DNA of 64,000 nt from Pseudogymnoascus destructans (GCF_001641265.1 NW_020167542.1:62001-126000), one strand, 5' to 3'. Positions 24,489 to 34,053 are shown, counted from the stretch's first letter. Made by a program: numbers and translations. The notes: generated by a model not told the origin, from the letters alone.

Positions 24489-24771
24489 ATAAAAACTACA
24501 ACGCTTGTCTAGTCATGGTAGTTTACAGTATCATGCACCAACATCCGCATCTCACCGACAGAGTAAAGCAGATGTACTTTGACATGAAGGCAGGGTTGTA
24601 TCTTTCATGAAAAAGACAAGTCGGACCCTATCTGTTGACATCGAGTTCGATGAGACATCATGGTATATCTTCAATCTCTAATACTCCTCTGGACATGCCA
24701 CTAACAATACGTTCTGCAGCCTCCGGCGTATCCTCGCGCACTCTCTCGAATCTCTCCGCCGCCTAACTCAG

Positions 24772-25378
24772 CCGCAAACGAAAGAACAATCGAGAAGCCC
24801 AACGTGCGATTCGGCAATGGACCAAGGCACATATCGAGCGACTTGAGCAGCGCAATCGAGAGCTAGAGGATATGGTAGGTTTGCTGAAGGTGAAGTTGAC
24901 GGCGAAGAATGCTACCGACAACAACGTCAGCTTCGGCATGCCAATCGATCTGGGCCAGAATATGGGCGCTAACACGACGAATATGAAGTGGGCGATAAAC
25001 ACAGATAAGAATATGACCGGTATAGTGAGTGCGTCTGGGAATGAAACGTCGACGGGAGATATCTACAACATCGATGAGGAAGGTGGTTATCAAGGCAGTG
25101 CTTTCGGACCTCACTTCACGCAGCATCCATGGGCATGCTTGAACGTATTGTCGACTACAGTAGCCTCAGGCAATCTATATACGACCGATCTGATTAACAG
25201 CTTTTATGGCGAACTCCGGGCAGTGCCTCAAATACCGCCGCCTTATGCCTATCTCCAAAGGAGGAACGAGACCCATATGTTGCTATTTGACACTCCATCT
25301 GTGCAGTCGATGAGCGACGATAATTCCGCAACAATCACAACAGTGGTCTCGTACCCAAACGCCGAACAGCTGCAATAA
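24772..25378 (+). CDS. bZIP transcription factor (C-terminal exon)
   Basis: Downstream of a plausible acceptor (CTAACTCAG near 24771) the frame encodes a fungal bZIP basic region, RKRKNNREAQRAIRQWTKAH, with the N-R-x-A-Q-x-x-x-R spacing. It is followed by a zipper (ERLEQRNRELEDMVGLLKVK). The rest (to 25378) is polar and ends in a segment with aromatic/proline residues (HFTQHPWACLNVL, then PQIPPPYAYLQRR), common in Aspergillus bZIPs. Such proteins bind DNA as dimers and regulate stress or metabolic genes. The N-terminal exon(s) upstream of 24771 are not resolved: a TAA lies just before the acceptor in this frame. It may be functional. Confidence 0.65.
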
Positions 25379-25475
25379 CTTCAAGGACGGAGTCGATTGC
25401 AAGGATAAGTCAGTGGATACCTGGTGTGGGGTCATTGAGGCCCTCGGGTGAGACCATCGGGTGGTGACCCTCAAG
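25379..25475 (-). repeat. Dispersed repeat, copy 1 of 3
   Basis: On the minus strand this contains GAGGGTCACCACCCGATGGT and ACTTATCCTTGCAATCGACT. The same order of blocks occurs on the plus strand at about 48740-48845 and 63270-63385. It is probably part of a transposon end or an LTR; its edges are not defined. Confidence 0.5.
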
Positions 25476-26265
25476 TTTGGGAGGGATTAGATATTTCACA
25501 TCATAAATGCCAGTGACAGTCTACAACTATCTATTTCTAGTTTATAACTGTCAAAGTTACAAGAGACATCACACCCCTCTGTGCCTAATAGACTCTATCG
25601 CAACATGAGCAACGTACGGAAACGCCAATGCCAGAATGCATCTAGAAGGAGAAGCACTTTGACTAACAAGGCATATGAGTACGCGGAACTATACGGTGCA
25701 GATGTTGCCTTGATCATCTATCAGAAGGGGCGCTATTATACTTACGTATCTCCTGGCAAGCCATGTTTTCCACCAACCAAGAAAGAAATCGTAGGTTCTC
25801 TTCTGACGCCGATGACATTATACTAAATGGTGGCAAGATGAATTCTTTTCCAATCCCTATAACTATGTTGCCACATGACGCCGACGCGAAATATCAACGG
25901 AAATGCAATCCAGAAGATCCAGAGCAAGTGGGGTGTAAAGAGAAGGGGTGCGCAGATACAAATATTGCCACGGCGCCAAGAAGACGGGATGAGGCCCTCA
26001 CTCCGTGACCGATGGCATCGATGACCTCTCCTCATGAAGTGGTCCAATGAACCCTTACCAGAGTCAGGTTCATGCAAGTAAATCAAATATGTTGCTATGG
26101 TTGGCCCTAGATAGTGCAGAGGTTGTATAAGCGACTTCATTTCATATCTGGTGTTGTTCATAAGTCAAGTCATCATTAAATTTAAGACTGCCGTCTTGCA
26201 TTTGTCGAAATCTGCCTGTTCAAATGTGAAGAAGAGACTGCCAACGACGGAATTCGGCAAACTAG
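25476..26265. other. Intergenic with weak ORFs
   Basis: Two overlapping plus-strand ORFs (25581-25826, MSNVRKRQCQNASRRRST after the first residues; 25763-26008) look like part of a protein. The first, with the sequence TNKAYEYAELYGADVALIIY, resembles a MADS-box-like segment (basic region then a compact hydrophobic core), but the similarity is too short to call. A frame change near 25795 would split it. No other feature is seen. Confidence 0.35.
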
Positions 26266-26538
26266 TGAAAAATCACCTGCGCATGCGCAGGTGATTCCTC
26301 GTTTCCAACGAGAATTTTGATATATAGCCTATATAAATATCATTTTTCGGAAGTAAATTGCTCTATATAGCCTATAGTCTACTATATACTAGAAGGTATG
26401 CCACCACTGTACAGTTGGGTCAAATAAGTGTTCGTCGCTCCGAAGAACCACAACCATAAAATCAATCGTAAATAACTCAACCACAACGCTTTGGAATTGA
26501 ATAAAAATTGAAATGTACTATAGCTAGAGTAATATAGA

Positions 26539-27603
26539 TTAATATTTAATACTACCACCCTTTGCCTTAATGCATAATGCAATCCTTTTTGGCATTGAGT
26601 CAGCTAAGGTTTTGAGAAAACTAGCCTGTATACGTGACCACTCGTAGAGTACCGCCACCTCCATTTCTGCAATGTTCTTGATCCTATGCCGTCGAGTAGA
26701 CACTTGTAGCTTTGCTTGCTGCCACACGTTTTCAATAGGGGCAAGGTCAGGGCTCTGTGGCGGCCATGGTAAACTCTGTACCATACAGAGCCTCTTGTAG
26801 TTTGCAGCAATAGGAGCAAAGTGGAATTTTGCTCCATCTTCTTGTATACGTACTTGTGGGCCGTACTTTGCAACCATCTTCTCGTAGAATGGGATAAAGT
26901 AGGGTTTGAGAACTAGTTCTGTGTATAGTTGCTGGTTCATCCGCTGCCCTTTAGGAAGCACAACCAACGGTCCAATCTCTGCTCCCATAAAGCAACCCCA
27001 CACAGAAATTGAAGTACGGCCTGATTTGAAAGTAGGCTTTAGGTGTTTCTCCCAAAATTCTTCTCCTGGGCCTCGGGTAACCCAAAAGTTGCGACTATCA
27101 TAGCCAACTTCAAATGTAGACTCATCAGACTATATAATAAGTCCAAAATCCACGTTTCTGTTTGCTTTACACCACTGTAGCCGGCCTTTCTTGTGAGCAG
27201 GCTTAAGGAACGGCTTCTTGCGTGGTTTTCTCCGTCCTTTGTTGTACTTTTTTAGAGCATTGCGTACTGTTGGTTTTGTGATCTGAGAGCCGCTCTTGCT
27301 CGGTGTGCAGAGCGCAATTAGTGGAGCTCTGCAATCTGTAACAGCAGCACGCACTAAGGCCCTCTCTGCTCGGATAGTAAGCTTCCTAGGGGCCCCCGAG
27401 CGTGCCTTGCTCTCAAACTTGACTTGCTGAGCTTGTAGGTCGGAAGCCTTTGCTCTGTGGATAATTGTAGTTACAGTAGTGCGGGGTAGGCGTTCTAGGC
27501 GGGAAATCTCAGTCACTGTCTTGCCAGCCTTGTACCAAGTCCAGCATGTTGCTCGCTTTGCAACAGAGGTCTCTCTACGAGTACTCTTCGGTAGGAGAGC
27601 CAT
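26539..27603 (-). pseudogene. Tc1-family (DDE_3) transposase, one TAG
   Basis: 355 codons in one frame from ATG 27603 to the stop at 26539. The N-terminal region has paired helix-turn-helix segments (KTVTEISRLERLPRTTVTTI, then APRKLTIRAERALVRAAV). The DDE_3 core has the first aspartate in SDESTFEVGYDSRNFWV, the second in IQEDGAKFHFAPIA and the third pair in WPPQSPDLAPIENVW. The C-terminus ends with IKAKGGSIKY. The only defect is TAG at 27130-27132, immediately before SDES where the family usually has tryptophan, so a single TGG-to-TAG change inactivated it. Length is normal for the family. Confidence 0.9.
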
Positions 27604-27644
27604 AATAATTGATGACAGTATCTACAACTCACTATTTCTATCTA

Positions 27645-27819
27645 CAGTCGAGTCTCGATAAGTCGATTCTCGATTCGCGGTAAGTCAATATATTTCAGTG
27701 GTCCAAAATCCCCTGTTCACTGCAAAATTACATTCGATAAGTCGATAATACCCACTTATTCTTGATAAGTCGATCAAAAATGGCAGTACGGATTACATAG
27801 ACTTATCGCGACTCGACTG
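27645..27819. mobile_element. Fot1/pogo-type MITE nested in the Tc1 element
   Basis: 175 bp without coding capacity. Its ends are CAGTCGAGTCTCGATAAGTC (27645) and, inward from 27819, CAGTCGAGTCGCGATAAGTC, flanked by TA on both sides. It lies between the Tc1 inverted repeat and the transposase start. The TIR differs from those of the two autonomous pogo elements in the window. Confidence 0.85.
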
Positions 27820-27824
27820 TATAT

Positions 27825-28960
27825 TATCCTTTTGAAGAGGGAGTACCCCGCACTCGTTGCTTTTTTTCATGGCGTTTTGGTGGCTGAAAACGACGAACAC
27901 TTATTTGACCCAACTGTACACTTCTATTATTGTTTTCTCGCCATAAACGAGCAATATCAATGTCCTTCTTCATAAGTACTGCTCTTTTCCCTCGTGCCCC
28001 ACGATGCATATAAGTAGCTATAAAGTCAACCTCTTGCCTTGCTAAGTCTGCATCTGCTTTATCAGCTGCTATACGCTCCCCCCGGAGAGTACTATAGAGC
28101 CTCGTTATAGACGAGAATTCGCCATACTTCTTCCAAAATACCTCCCAGTCCCTCTGGCAGGCAACAAATGAGTAATAAACAAACTAAAATAGTCGTTAGT
28201 ATCGAGGTAATAAGGTGTATTATCGTAGCTTACCCTCCAATGACACCAGTTATTCTTAATTACCTTCCAGTAAGTTGGAAGGTTGTCTTTATATAGTATC
28301 TTCCAAATACTTAAGTGGTATACTTTGGTCGTTAATAACGAGGGTTTTTCCCTCGTCCCAGTCGAGGATAAGTTGTGGTAATTCCTTGTATGCCTGATAT
28401 GTTTTTGATGGTGGGATAGGAATTAAGGAAATAAGAACAAGTTCTCCTTTGTTAAGGAAATCAAGCTGTATATAACCCTCTCTGTCATTGGTAGCGACCC
28501 TTTTTGATGAGGTTGGTGGTAAGTAGAGTAGCCGAGGTCGCTGAACTATAGTAGGCGATGACCCTACTCTCTGGTTTTCCTCATTGTCAACAACCCTTTC
28601 GGCTTCTTTGTCTACTCTCTGGTTTTCCTCGTTGTCAACAACCCTTCCGGCTTCTTTGTCTGCGTTGTCCCTTTTCCTTTTTGGCTCATTTGGAATGACA
28701 AGTTTATAGGATTCCTCAATAGGACCAACGTATTTCTTACTATTATACCTTTAGCACCTATATATAAGTAAATATAGTAATATATTACCTTTCAGCTTCA
28801 TATTTAGCTAGGTTAAAGGCATTGGCCCAGCTTAAAAGTCAGTTTTTCTCAGTAATTGTTCTTATATCAGAATCAATTATATTTTTAGGTGGAATAAATG
28901 ATTCAATTGATGTATGGCCTGCGTCAATTTCTCGTTGTAGATGAGTGTTTGAAGACATCT
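27825..28960 (-). pseudogene. Accessory gene of the palindrome-rich element, possible GCR1_C-like DNA-binding protein
   Basis: Minus-strand reading starts MSSNTHLQREIDAG near 28960. An intron near 28727-28789 (GTAATATATT donor, TAATAG acceptor) and one near 28177-28231 (GTAAGC donor, ACTAAC inside a palindrome, TTTTAG acceptor) join coherent exons. The middle has a lysine/glutamate-rich tandem duplication (RVVDNEENQRVDKEAE twice). The C-terminal part has an aromatic pattern (ILYKDNLPTYWKVIKNNWCH, then FVACQRDWEVFWKKYGEF) that recalls the GCR1_C domain of fungal Cryptons. That match is tentative. Defects are a TGA near 28839 and a frame change near 28335, exactly at one copy of the palindrome. 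It is divergent from the recombinase, with about 250 bp between. Confidence 0.45.
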
Positions 28961-29216
28961 TCTTTTCTCTCAATGGGAGCGATATTTTTAATATAGTTGT
29001 AGCTAAATTATTTTATGATGTTATTTAATAATAATGCCTCTATATATATTTAATAGGAGGGAACAAATGTCTCATTGTTAGTGAGGAGTTAGGGTTATTC
29101 CTCGTCCTTAGCAAGGAATCTAATGAGGCTCTACACAGATTATATAATATAGAGCGCCTTCCCTCGTACCTTTCCTTTTACCTACCTTTCCCTTTACCTA
29201 CTATTAAAGCTTTAAG
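28961..29216 (+). promoter_or_regulatory. Divergent intergenic region upstream of the recombinase
   Basis: About 256 bp between two divergent genes. It contains the palindrome CTCATTGTTAGTGAG (29071-29085), a related CCTCGTCCTTAGCAAGGAA (29100), a TATATAAT box (29142-29149) and a pyrimidine-rich stretch directly before ATG 29217. It is likely to hold both promoters. Confidence 0.4.
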
Positions 29217-30759
29217 ATGGATACACTCGCTGAGAACGAGGATTTTGAAGATAGAGAGGATCTTATTACAGCAACAGGGCAATTACTAGCTGACGAGTTA
29301 CAAGCCCAGACTGCGTATGAAGAATTCAGTTTTCGTCAAAGTACAAGCCAAATTAAGCAGTCGTCAAATGCTGCTTTAGCACCTACAACACATGCTGCAT
29401 ATACCTCGTAGGTAACGAGTTATTATAAAATGCTCATCTCTAACGAGATATTAGGATGCATACACAATTCCTTATATTTATTAAGGCAAAGTACCCTATA
29501 CAAGGTGAGGATGGGGTTAATACAGCTTCTAATAAGTGTCCACAATATATTTGTGAGTGGATTCAGGATGCTTGCGAAGTCCTAAGTACAATAGAAGGGG
29601 TAAGGAAAGTTGGAAAAGGGTCGTCCAGGACAAAGAAGCTAGTTGACTCGTCAGGAACGAAGGATCGTGCTGCTACATACTCTCATGCTCTAAAAATGAG
29701 GGCAGCTATAAGCTTTTGGTTTGCCTATATATGCCCACGTCAGTGTGGTCATGGGGAATGGCTTCAAGTTGTTGAGAGTGGTAATTGGCAAGGAAATCCC
29801 TCGTTATCAACGACAGTTTCCCGCTATATGAGAGCCCTAAATAAGATGAAGGTAAATTCTCTCATTCCCATCGAGGTATTTTATACTAATAGATTCTAGA
29901 CACATGCTGGTGAAGTCTCTACAAGTGCAAGAGCTCTTACTTCATATGATTTACAGTGTATGTGGAAGTTTAACCAAGCTATTCCACAGGTTGAGTTTGG
30001 TAAAAAACTCGTTCATGACGAGCATACATATTATTGGAGTGGGCAGAAGTGTAGGATAATGCTACAAGCTATCTATACACTTGCATTTCAATGCCTACTT
30101 CGGATTGACGAGGTATTACAAATTCAAAGTCATCATATCCTCGTTATCAACGAGAAACGAGGTGAAATTCAACTTAACCTTCTCTTCCGGAAGACAAACC
30201 AATATGGAGGTGTGTACTCTACTACTTAAATTCCTCGGTACTAATGAGGAATTAGGAATTAAGCCATTTCACCTATTTCTTAACCCACAAGAACCTCACC
30301 TTGACCCTGTTCTTGCACTCTTACAATGGATAAAAGTCTCGCAGATAACGAGTGGTTTTATATTTCGTCGTATTGATGCCTATGATCGGGTTATAGCAAG
30401 TGATAAGAGCTTAGTATGAATACCTTATATATTAAAATACCTCAGTGTTAACGAGACATTAGGATGCTTCTACATTTACAGAGTATTTTCGACATAATCT
30501 CCTCGATATAGGCGTAGATTTTCGACTATATGGAACACACTCTTTCCGTAGAGGTGGCTGTCAATGGCTATATTCAGAAAAGAGATGGGGTCTACGGCAG
30601 ATATGCGATTGGGGTGGATGGAGTACAAATTTTGACTCAAGCTCTATTATGCGGTATTTAGTCGGCTGGAACGATGATCCTACAAAGAAGAGAGAAGAGT
30701 TTATGAATCCTAACCAGAGTGGAGGGCTCCGGTGTATAGTATGTGGATGGGAATGCTGA
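29217..30759 (+). CDS. Crypton-type tyrosine recombinase, apparently intact, five exons
   Basis: Exons 29217-29407, 29455-29851, 29900-30209, 30256-30413 and 30463-30759 total 1353 nt and give 450 residues without a stop. The four introns are 46-49 nt, each GT-AG. Three have a hairpin or half hairpin at the branch site (for example CCTCGGTACTAATGAGG in the third). Catalytic signatures of tyrosine recombinases are present: an arginine in AFQCLLRIDEVLQI, then YGTHSFRRGGCQW with the H-x-x-R box, and a likely nucleophile in SSSIMRYLVGWND. The C-terminus has a cysteine pair (CIVCGWEC). The protein would cut and rejoin DNA to move a circular intermediate. The related copy at 58.9-60.0 kb is broken. 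That the four splices restore a full frame strongly supports the model; activity is unknown. Confidence 0.75.
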
Positions 30760-31220
30760 TATATTGGTAGATAGTAGCTCTTAGAAATACCTCGTTACAA
30801 CTGAGGATTCTGTCTTGTTGCGACTGAGGATTCTGTCTTGTTGCGACCGAGGATTCTTGTTGTGACTGAGATCACTAACGAGAATTAAGGCTCCCCCAAA
30901 CACCCTCACCTGCACCCACCGCTGCGTGCTCTGGGAGATGTTGCAATACCTCCAAGGAGGTAATATGACTGTGTTGGTAAGTTGTATATAGCTGTAAAAT
31001 AGTTCAGTGCTAACAAGGAAAAGGACTTGGTAGATGGAACTCGCTGTGCCAACACCACCCTTGCAGCTGTGGCCTCTGGCCACAATATCTAGAAGTCTCA
31101 GCAACAACGAGCTTCTTGTAAAATAGAATAATACAAAATTTGCTTTCCTTCCTTTCTCCTTGTCTTATGTGGTTGTAATGTACTGTAACGAGAGCTCTCT
31201 TAGTAGGGCTCTCTACATAA
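30760..31220. other. Non-coding or decayed part of the element
   Basis: Contains two palindrome variants (CCTCGTTACAACTGAGG at 30790-30806; TCACTAACGAG near 30870). Minus-strand ORFs of up to 108 codons (31107-30781) have no recognised domain and look like tails of the divergent small gene or chance. Confidence 0.35.
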
Positions 31221-31415
31221 AACCCTCGGTCGCAACGAGGAAACCCCCTGCTATAGTGGTTACAGTAGTGCTCTCAGTCGCAGGCTCGTAGGCTATCAGT
31301 CGCACTATAGGCTCTAAGATTAAGAGCAGGGAACCCTCGGTTACAACGAGGAAACCCCCTGCCGTAGTGGTTGAGGTAGTGCTCTCGGTAAGGGCTCTTA
31401 GTCGCAGGCTCTCTA
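31221..31415. repeat. Diverged tandem duplication, about 111-bp period
   Basis: The block from ACCCTCGGTCGCAACGAGG (31222) through CCCCCTGCTATAGTGG to CAGTCGCAGG recurs from 31333 (ACCCTCGGTTACAACGAGG, then CCCCCTGCCGTAGTGG). Each copy starts with one palindrome. Confidence 0.65.
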
Positions 31416-32180
31416 CACAACAGAATCCTCAGTTGCAAAACAACAACACAGAATCCAAAACAACAAGACAGAATCCTCGGTCACAACAACAAGACAGAAT
31501 CCTCGGTCGTAACAAGACAGAATCCTCAGTCGTAACAAGACAGAATCCTCAGTCGTAACAAGACAGAATCCTCAGTCGCAAAACAACAAGACAGAATCAA
31601 AACAAGACAGAATTCTCAGTCGCAACAAGACAGAATCCAAAACAACAACACAGAATCCTCAGTCGCAACAAGACAGAATCCTCAGTCACAACAAGACAGA
31701 ATCCTCAGTCGCAACAAGAGAGAATCAAAACAACAGAATCCTCGGTCACGACAGACAGAATCCTCAGTCGCAACAAGACGGAATCCAAAACAACAACACA
31801 GAAACCTCGGTCGCAACAACACAGAATCCTCAGTCACGACAGACAGAATCCTCAGTCGCAACAAGACAGAATCCAAAACAACAACACAGAAACCTCGGTC
31901 GAACAACACAGAAACCTCGGTCGAACAACACAGAATCCTCGGTCGCAACAACAAAGAATCCTCGGTCACAACAAGCCAGAATCAAAACAACAGAATCCTC
32001 AGTCGCAAAACAAGACAGAATCCACGGTCACAACAAGACAGAATCAAAACAACAGAATCCTCAGTCGCAACAACACAGAATCCTCAGTCACAACAACACA
32101 TAATCCTCAGTCGCAACAAGAATCCTCGGTCGCAACAAGAATCCTCAGTCGCAACAAGAATCCTCAGTCGCAACAAGACA
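31416..32180. repeat. Minisatellite of CAGTCGCAACAAGACAGAAT-type units
   Basis: About 765 bp of irregular tandem units, mostly 20-26 bp, built from ACAGAATCCTC then AGTCGCAACAAG, with variants CGGTCGCAACAA and CGGTCACGACAG and insertions of AAACAACA. Apparent long ORFs across it are products of the repeat. The core CCTCAGTCGCAACAAG differs by a few transitions from the palindrome CCTCGGTCGCAACGAGG next to it. Confidence 0.85.
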
Positions 32181-32820
32181 TTAGTATTAGATTTCTCGTC
32201 TAATACTATACAATACTTACGTCGCCAGGAGGGAGGGTGGCAGCTGGGAGCGCCCTGCGGTAGAAAAGCAGCTCTACTGCAGTATGCTGCCACTTACAGC
32301 CGCAAGGCAGTAGGTCCTCATTGTCGAGGCCACGGGGGGTGTCTAATTCATCGTTAGGAACGAGGAATCACAGAAGGTGTACTACTTACCTTGGGGGAGC
32401 GGCATCAGCTGGTTCCCAGTGCGGCCTAAAGCTTCGTTAGCAACGAGACAAAACAAGAGATAATATAGAACACTTACAGCCATAACATTTGGCAGTGGTG
32501 CCAGCACGCACTTCACCATTGGTCTTGTGAGGCCAGCATAGGCAGCTAAAGGTTCGTTAGCAACGAGGATTATAGACTACCAATTCACTTACCGTAACTG
32601 CTCCTCTAAGCAGTTGGTGTTCTACGGGGGGCAGGCAGCGATAGTTCCCCAGCGGGCAAGGTAGGCGGTGCAGCGTTGGCTAAAGACTCGTTAGTGACGA
32701 GGATTCTAAAACCATAACTTTCACTTACGCAGGAGTGCGGTTCCTAAGGATGGCGGGATCCCATCCCACCATAGTGGTCTGGGCGGCATTGTCAAAAGTG
32801 TATTGTTGCGGCATTTTCTA
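32180..32820 (-). pseudogene. Small zinc-binding protein gene with hairpin introns
   Basis: Minus-strand exons start at MPQQYTFDNAAQTTMVGWDP (ATG near 32814) and are joined by introns at 32680-32728, 32546-32592, 32426-32477 and 32343-32389 (47-52 nt). Each runs from GTAAGT to AG and carries the palindrome over the branch site. Spliced, the frame reads through QRCTAYLARWGTIAACPP, a single TAG, then LRCLCWPHKTNGEV, AKCYGCRTGNQL and LPCGCKWQH. The cysteine/histidine spacing (CxCxxH, CxxC, CxCxxxH) suggests zinc binding, possibly a DNA-binding partner of the recombinase. The 3' end is not defined: another donor (GTAAGTATTG at about 32220) leads into the minisatellite. The in-frame TAG suggests it is inactive, or that one exon edge is misread. 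Confidence 0.5.
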
Positions 32821-33048
32821 AAAGTCTCGTTATTGACGAGGAAAAAAGGTTCGGTAGGGGCGAGCCTACGAGGTAGGGGGGTGATGGTGGTGGTGGTGGG
32901 TAGAAAGTCAGTAATTATTCCTAAAAGCACACTTGCGCACGCCACTTAGCCTAATTAGGGCTAAGCTCCTAGACAACAATGCTACAATAGCCACCTTGCC
33001 TAATTGGGCTAAGTGGCCTACCCCCCTACCTGCGCAAGTGATTTTTCA

Positions 33049-33519
33049 GGTGCGCATCGTATTTTTTCGGAATGAATGACATGTTCGCGGTGGCTAATGG
33101 CCAAAAATCGTAACCGATGGGGTGGAGGTTCAATGGGTGGAAGATTATTGGGTGGAGGTTTAATAGGCACGGCACGAGTGAGCGACGAGGACAGAATAGA
33201 GGTGGTTAGTTAACCCCTGTCGATCGAGCGGGGCCACCCTGATCCACCATAGATAGTTCTGATGGCACTCTAGAGGTACGTACTGGTACGTACTGCCTAT
33301 GTCACCCTAGAGTTGCGCCTAGGAATAAACAAGGGTAAGGACAGGACTTTTGCAACCCCTTCAAGCAAAAAGGTCACAAAAGCGCGAACGTTGGTTAAGT
33401 TGCAGTGTGAGTCATATTGTTCTATTGCTTTCTATAGTTTTCTATCCCTAAGATAATTACGTCGTCTTATGAAAGCCCTTTTCCTGCACACACTTTGTTC
33501 ATCGTTACTTCCTCTCTTT
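33049..33519. other. Right flank of the element, no gene
   Basis: Holds three short tandem units built on GGGTGGAGGTTCAAT (33118-33165) and a doubled GGTACGTACT (33269-33289). No ORF is supported. Confidence 0.4.
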
Positions 33520-34053
33520 CTATCTCATTCTTGTCAAGCCAGTGACAAGAACTTCTGCTGTCCCAGTCCTCACCAGATGATCAAAGCAGTCACGCCAGAG
33601 AAAGTATCCCCCTCGTCTTGTTGAAAGATATTTCCCAGAATCAGCTACTCGTAGAGCCTGTGCATTGACTGCATCCTTCAAAAATGGCGCCTCATGAACT
33701 GTGACCCCCTCTTCAGAAAACGTCACGACCTGCTGCCGATTGCTAGTATGATGAGAATTTGGTATTGTAGCCTCATGTTGATTTCAGCAAAGTAATATCT
33801 ACATTCACATGATCAGGCATACCTCGGGTGCTGAGTCGTTCGACATCTCGTGCCTTTGAGCGATATCATCCACCTGCTCAGCTAATCCTTCCATGTCTGT
33901 TCTAGCTATGCTACTCGGTATCGACTCGTTGACAAGAGCATAATGTGTCTCTTGGGGGGAGGCTTTGTCATCTTCTGTCCTTCGCTCTAATGCTTCCAGG
34001 ATTTGGGGACCTGATGATTTCATAGTGAAAATTATGTTCTCCTCCGATATCAA
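33520..34053 (-). CDS. Unknown two-exon protein, intact
   Basis: Exon 1 runs 34053-33823 and exon 2 33771-33520. The 51-nt intron (33772-33822, GTATGC donor, ATGAG acceptor) joins them in frame to 160 residues, ending at TAG. The N-terminal half is acidic and helical (KSSGPQILEALERRTEDDKA, then DMEGLAEQVDDIAQRHEM). The C-terminal half is more compact, with aromatic and basic residues (EEGVTVHEAPFLKDAVNAQA, then RRGGYFLWRDCFDHLV). I do not recognise the family. A second ATG ten codons in (MKSSGPQ) is an alternative start. It lies between the palindrome-rich element and DUF3723 and is one of few unbroken genes here. Confidence 0.55.

Larger units (their letters stand above)
26412..27916 (-). 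mobile_element. Tc1/mariner element nested in the palindrome-rich element
   Basis: The terminal inverted repeats are CAGTTGGGTCAAATAAGTGT at the left (26412) and the same sequence read inward from 27916. Both ends are flanked by TA (26410-26411, 27917-27918). Including the nested 175-bp MITE it is 1505 bp. Its transposase runs on the minus strand. Confidence 0.92.
26266..33048. mobile_element. Palindrome-rich mobile element with TIRs carrying a Crypton-type recombinase
   Basis: The left end is TGAAAAATCACCTGCGCA (26266-26283). The right end (33031-33048) read on the minus strand is TGAAAAATCACTTGCGCA, one difference in 18. The left end continues into a perfect palindrome (26271-26296, ATCACCTGCGC then its inverse). 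The right side has two subterminal palindromes built on CTTAGCC-TAATT-GGGCTAAG (32945-33015). Within these limits the 15-bp palindrome CTCGTTNNNNACGAG and its variants recur in about two dozen places and almost vanish outside. The interval holds a tyrosine recombinase gene (29217-30759), a divergent gene (27825-28960), a small zinc-binding gene (32180-32820), a minisatellite, and a nested Tc1 element with a nested MITE. No clear target duplication is seen (flanks aactag and ggtgcg). Classical Cryptons lack TIRs, so treating the interval as one element is an inference. Confidence 0.55.

Noticed and set aside
25581..26008. Possible MADS-box gene
   Set aside because: Only a short basic-then-hydrophobic stretch resembles it; the frame changes after about 70 codons and key residues could not be confirmed.
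31416..32180. CRISPR-like look of regularly repeated units
   Set aside because: Units are contiguous and variable with no unique spacers, and the DNA is eukaryotic.
31367..32293. ORFs rich in repeated leucine/arginine/isoleucine or glutamine/asparagine
   Set aside because: Read-through of the minisatellite; no independent coding evidence.
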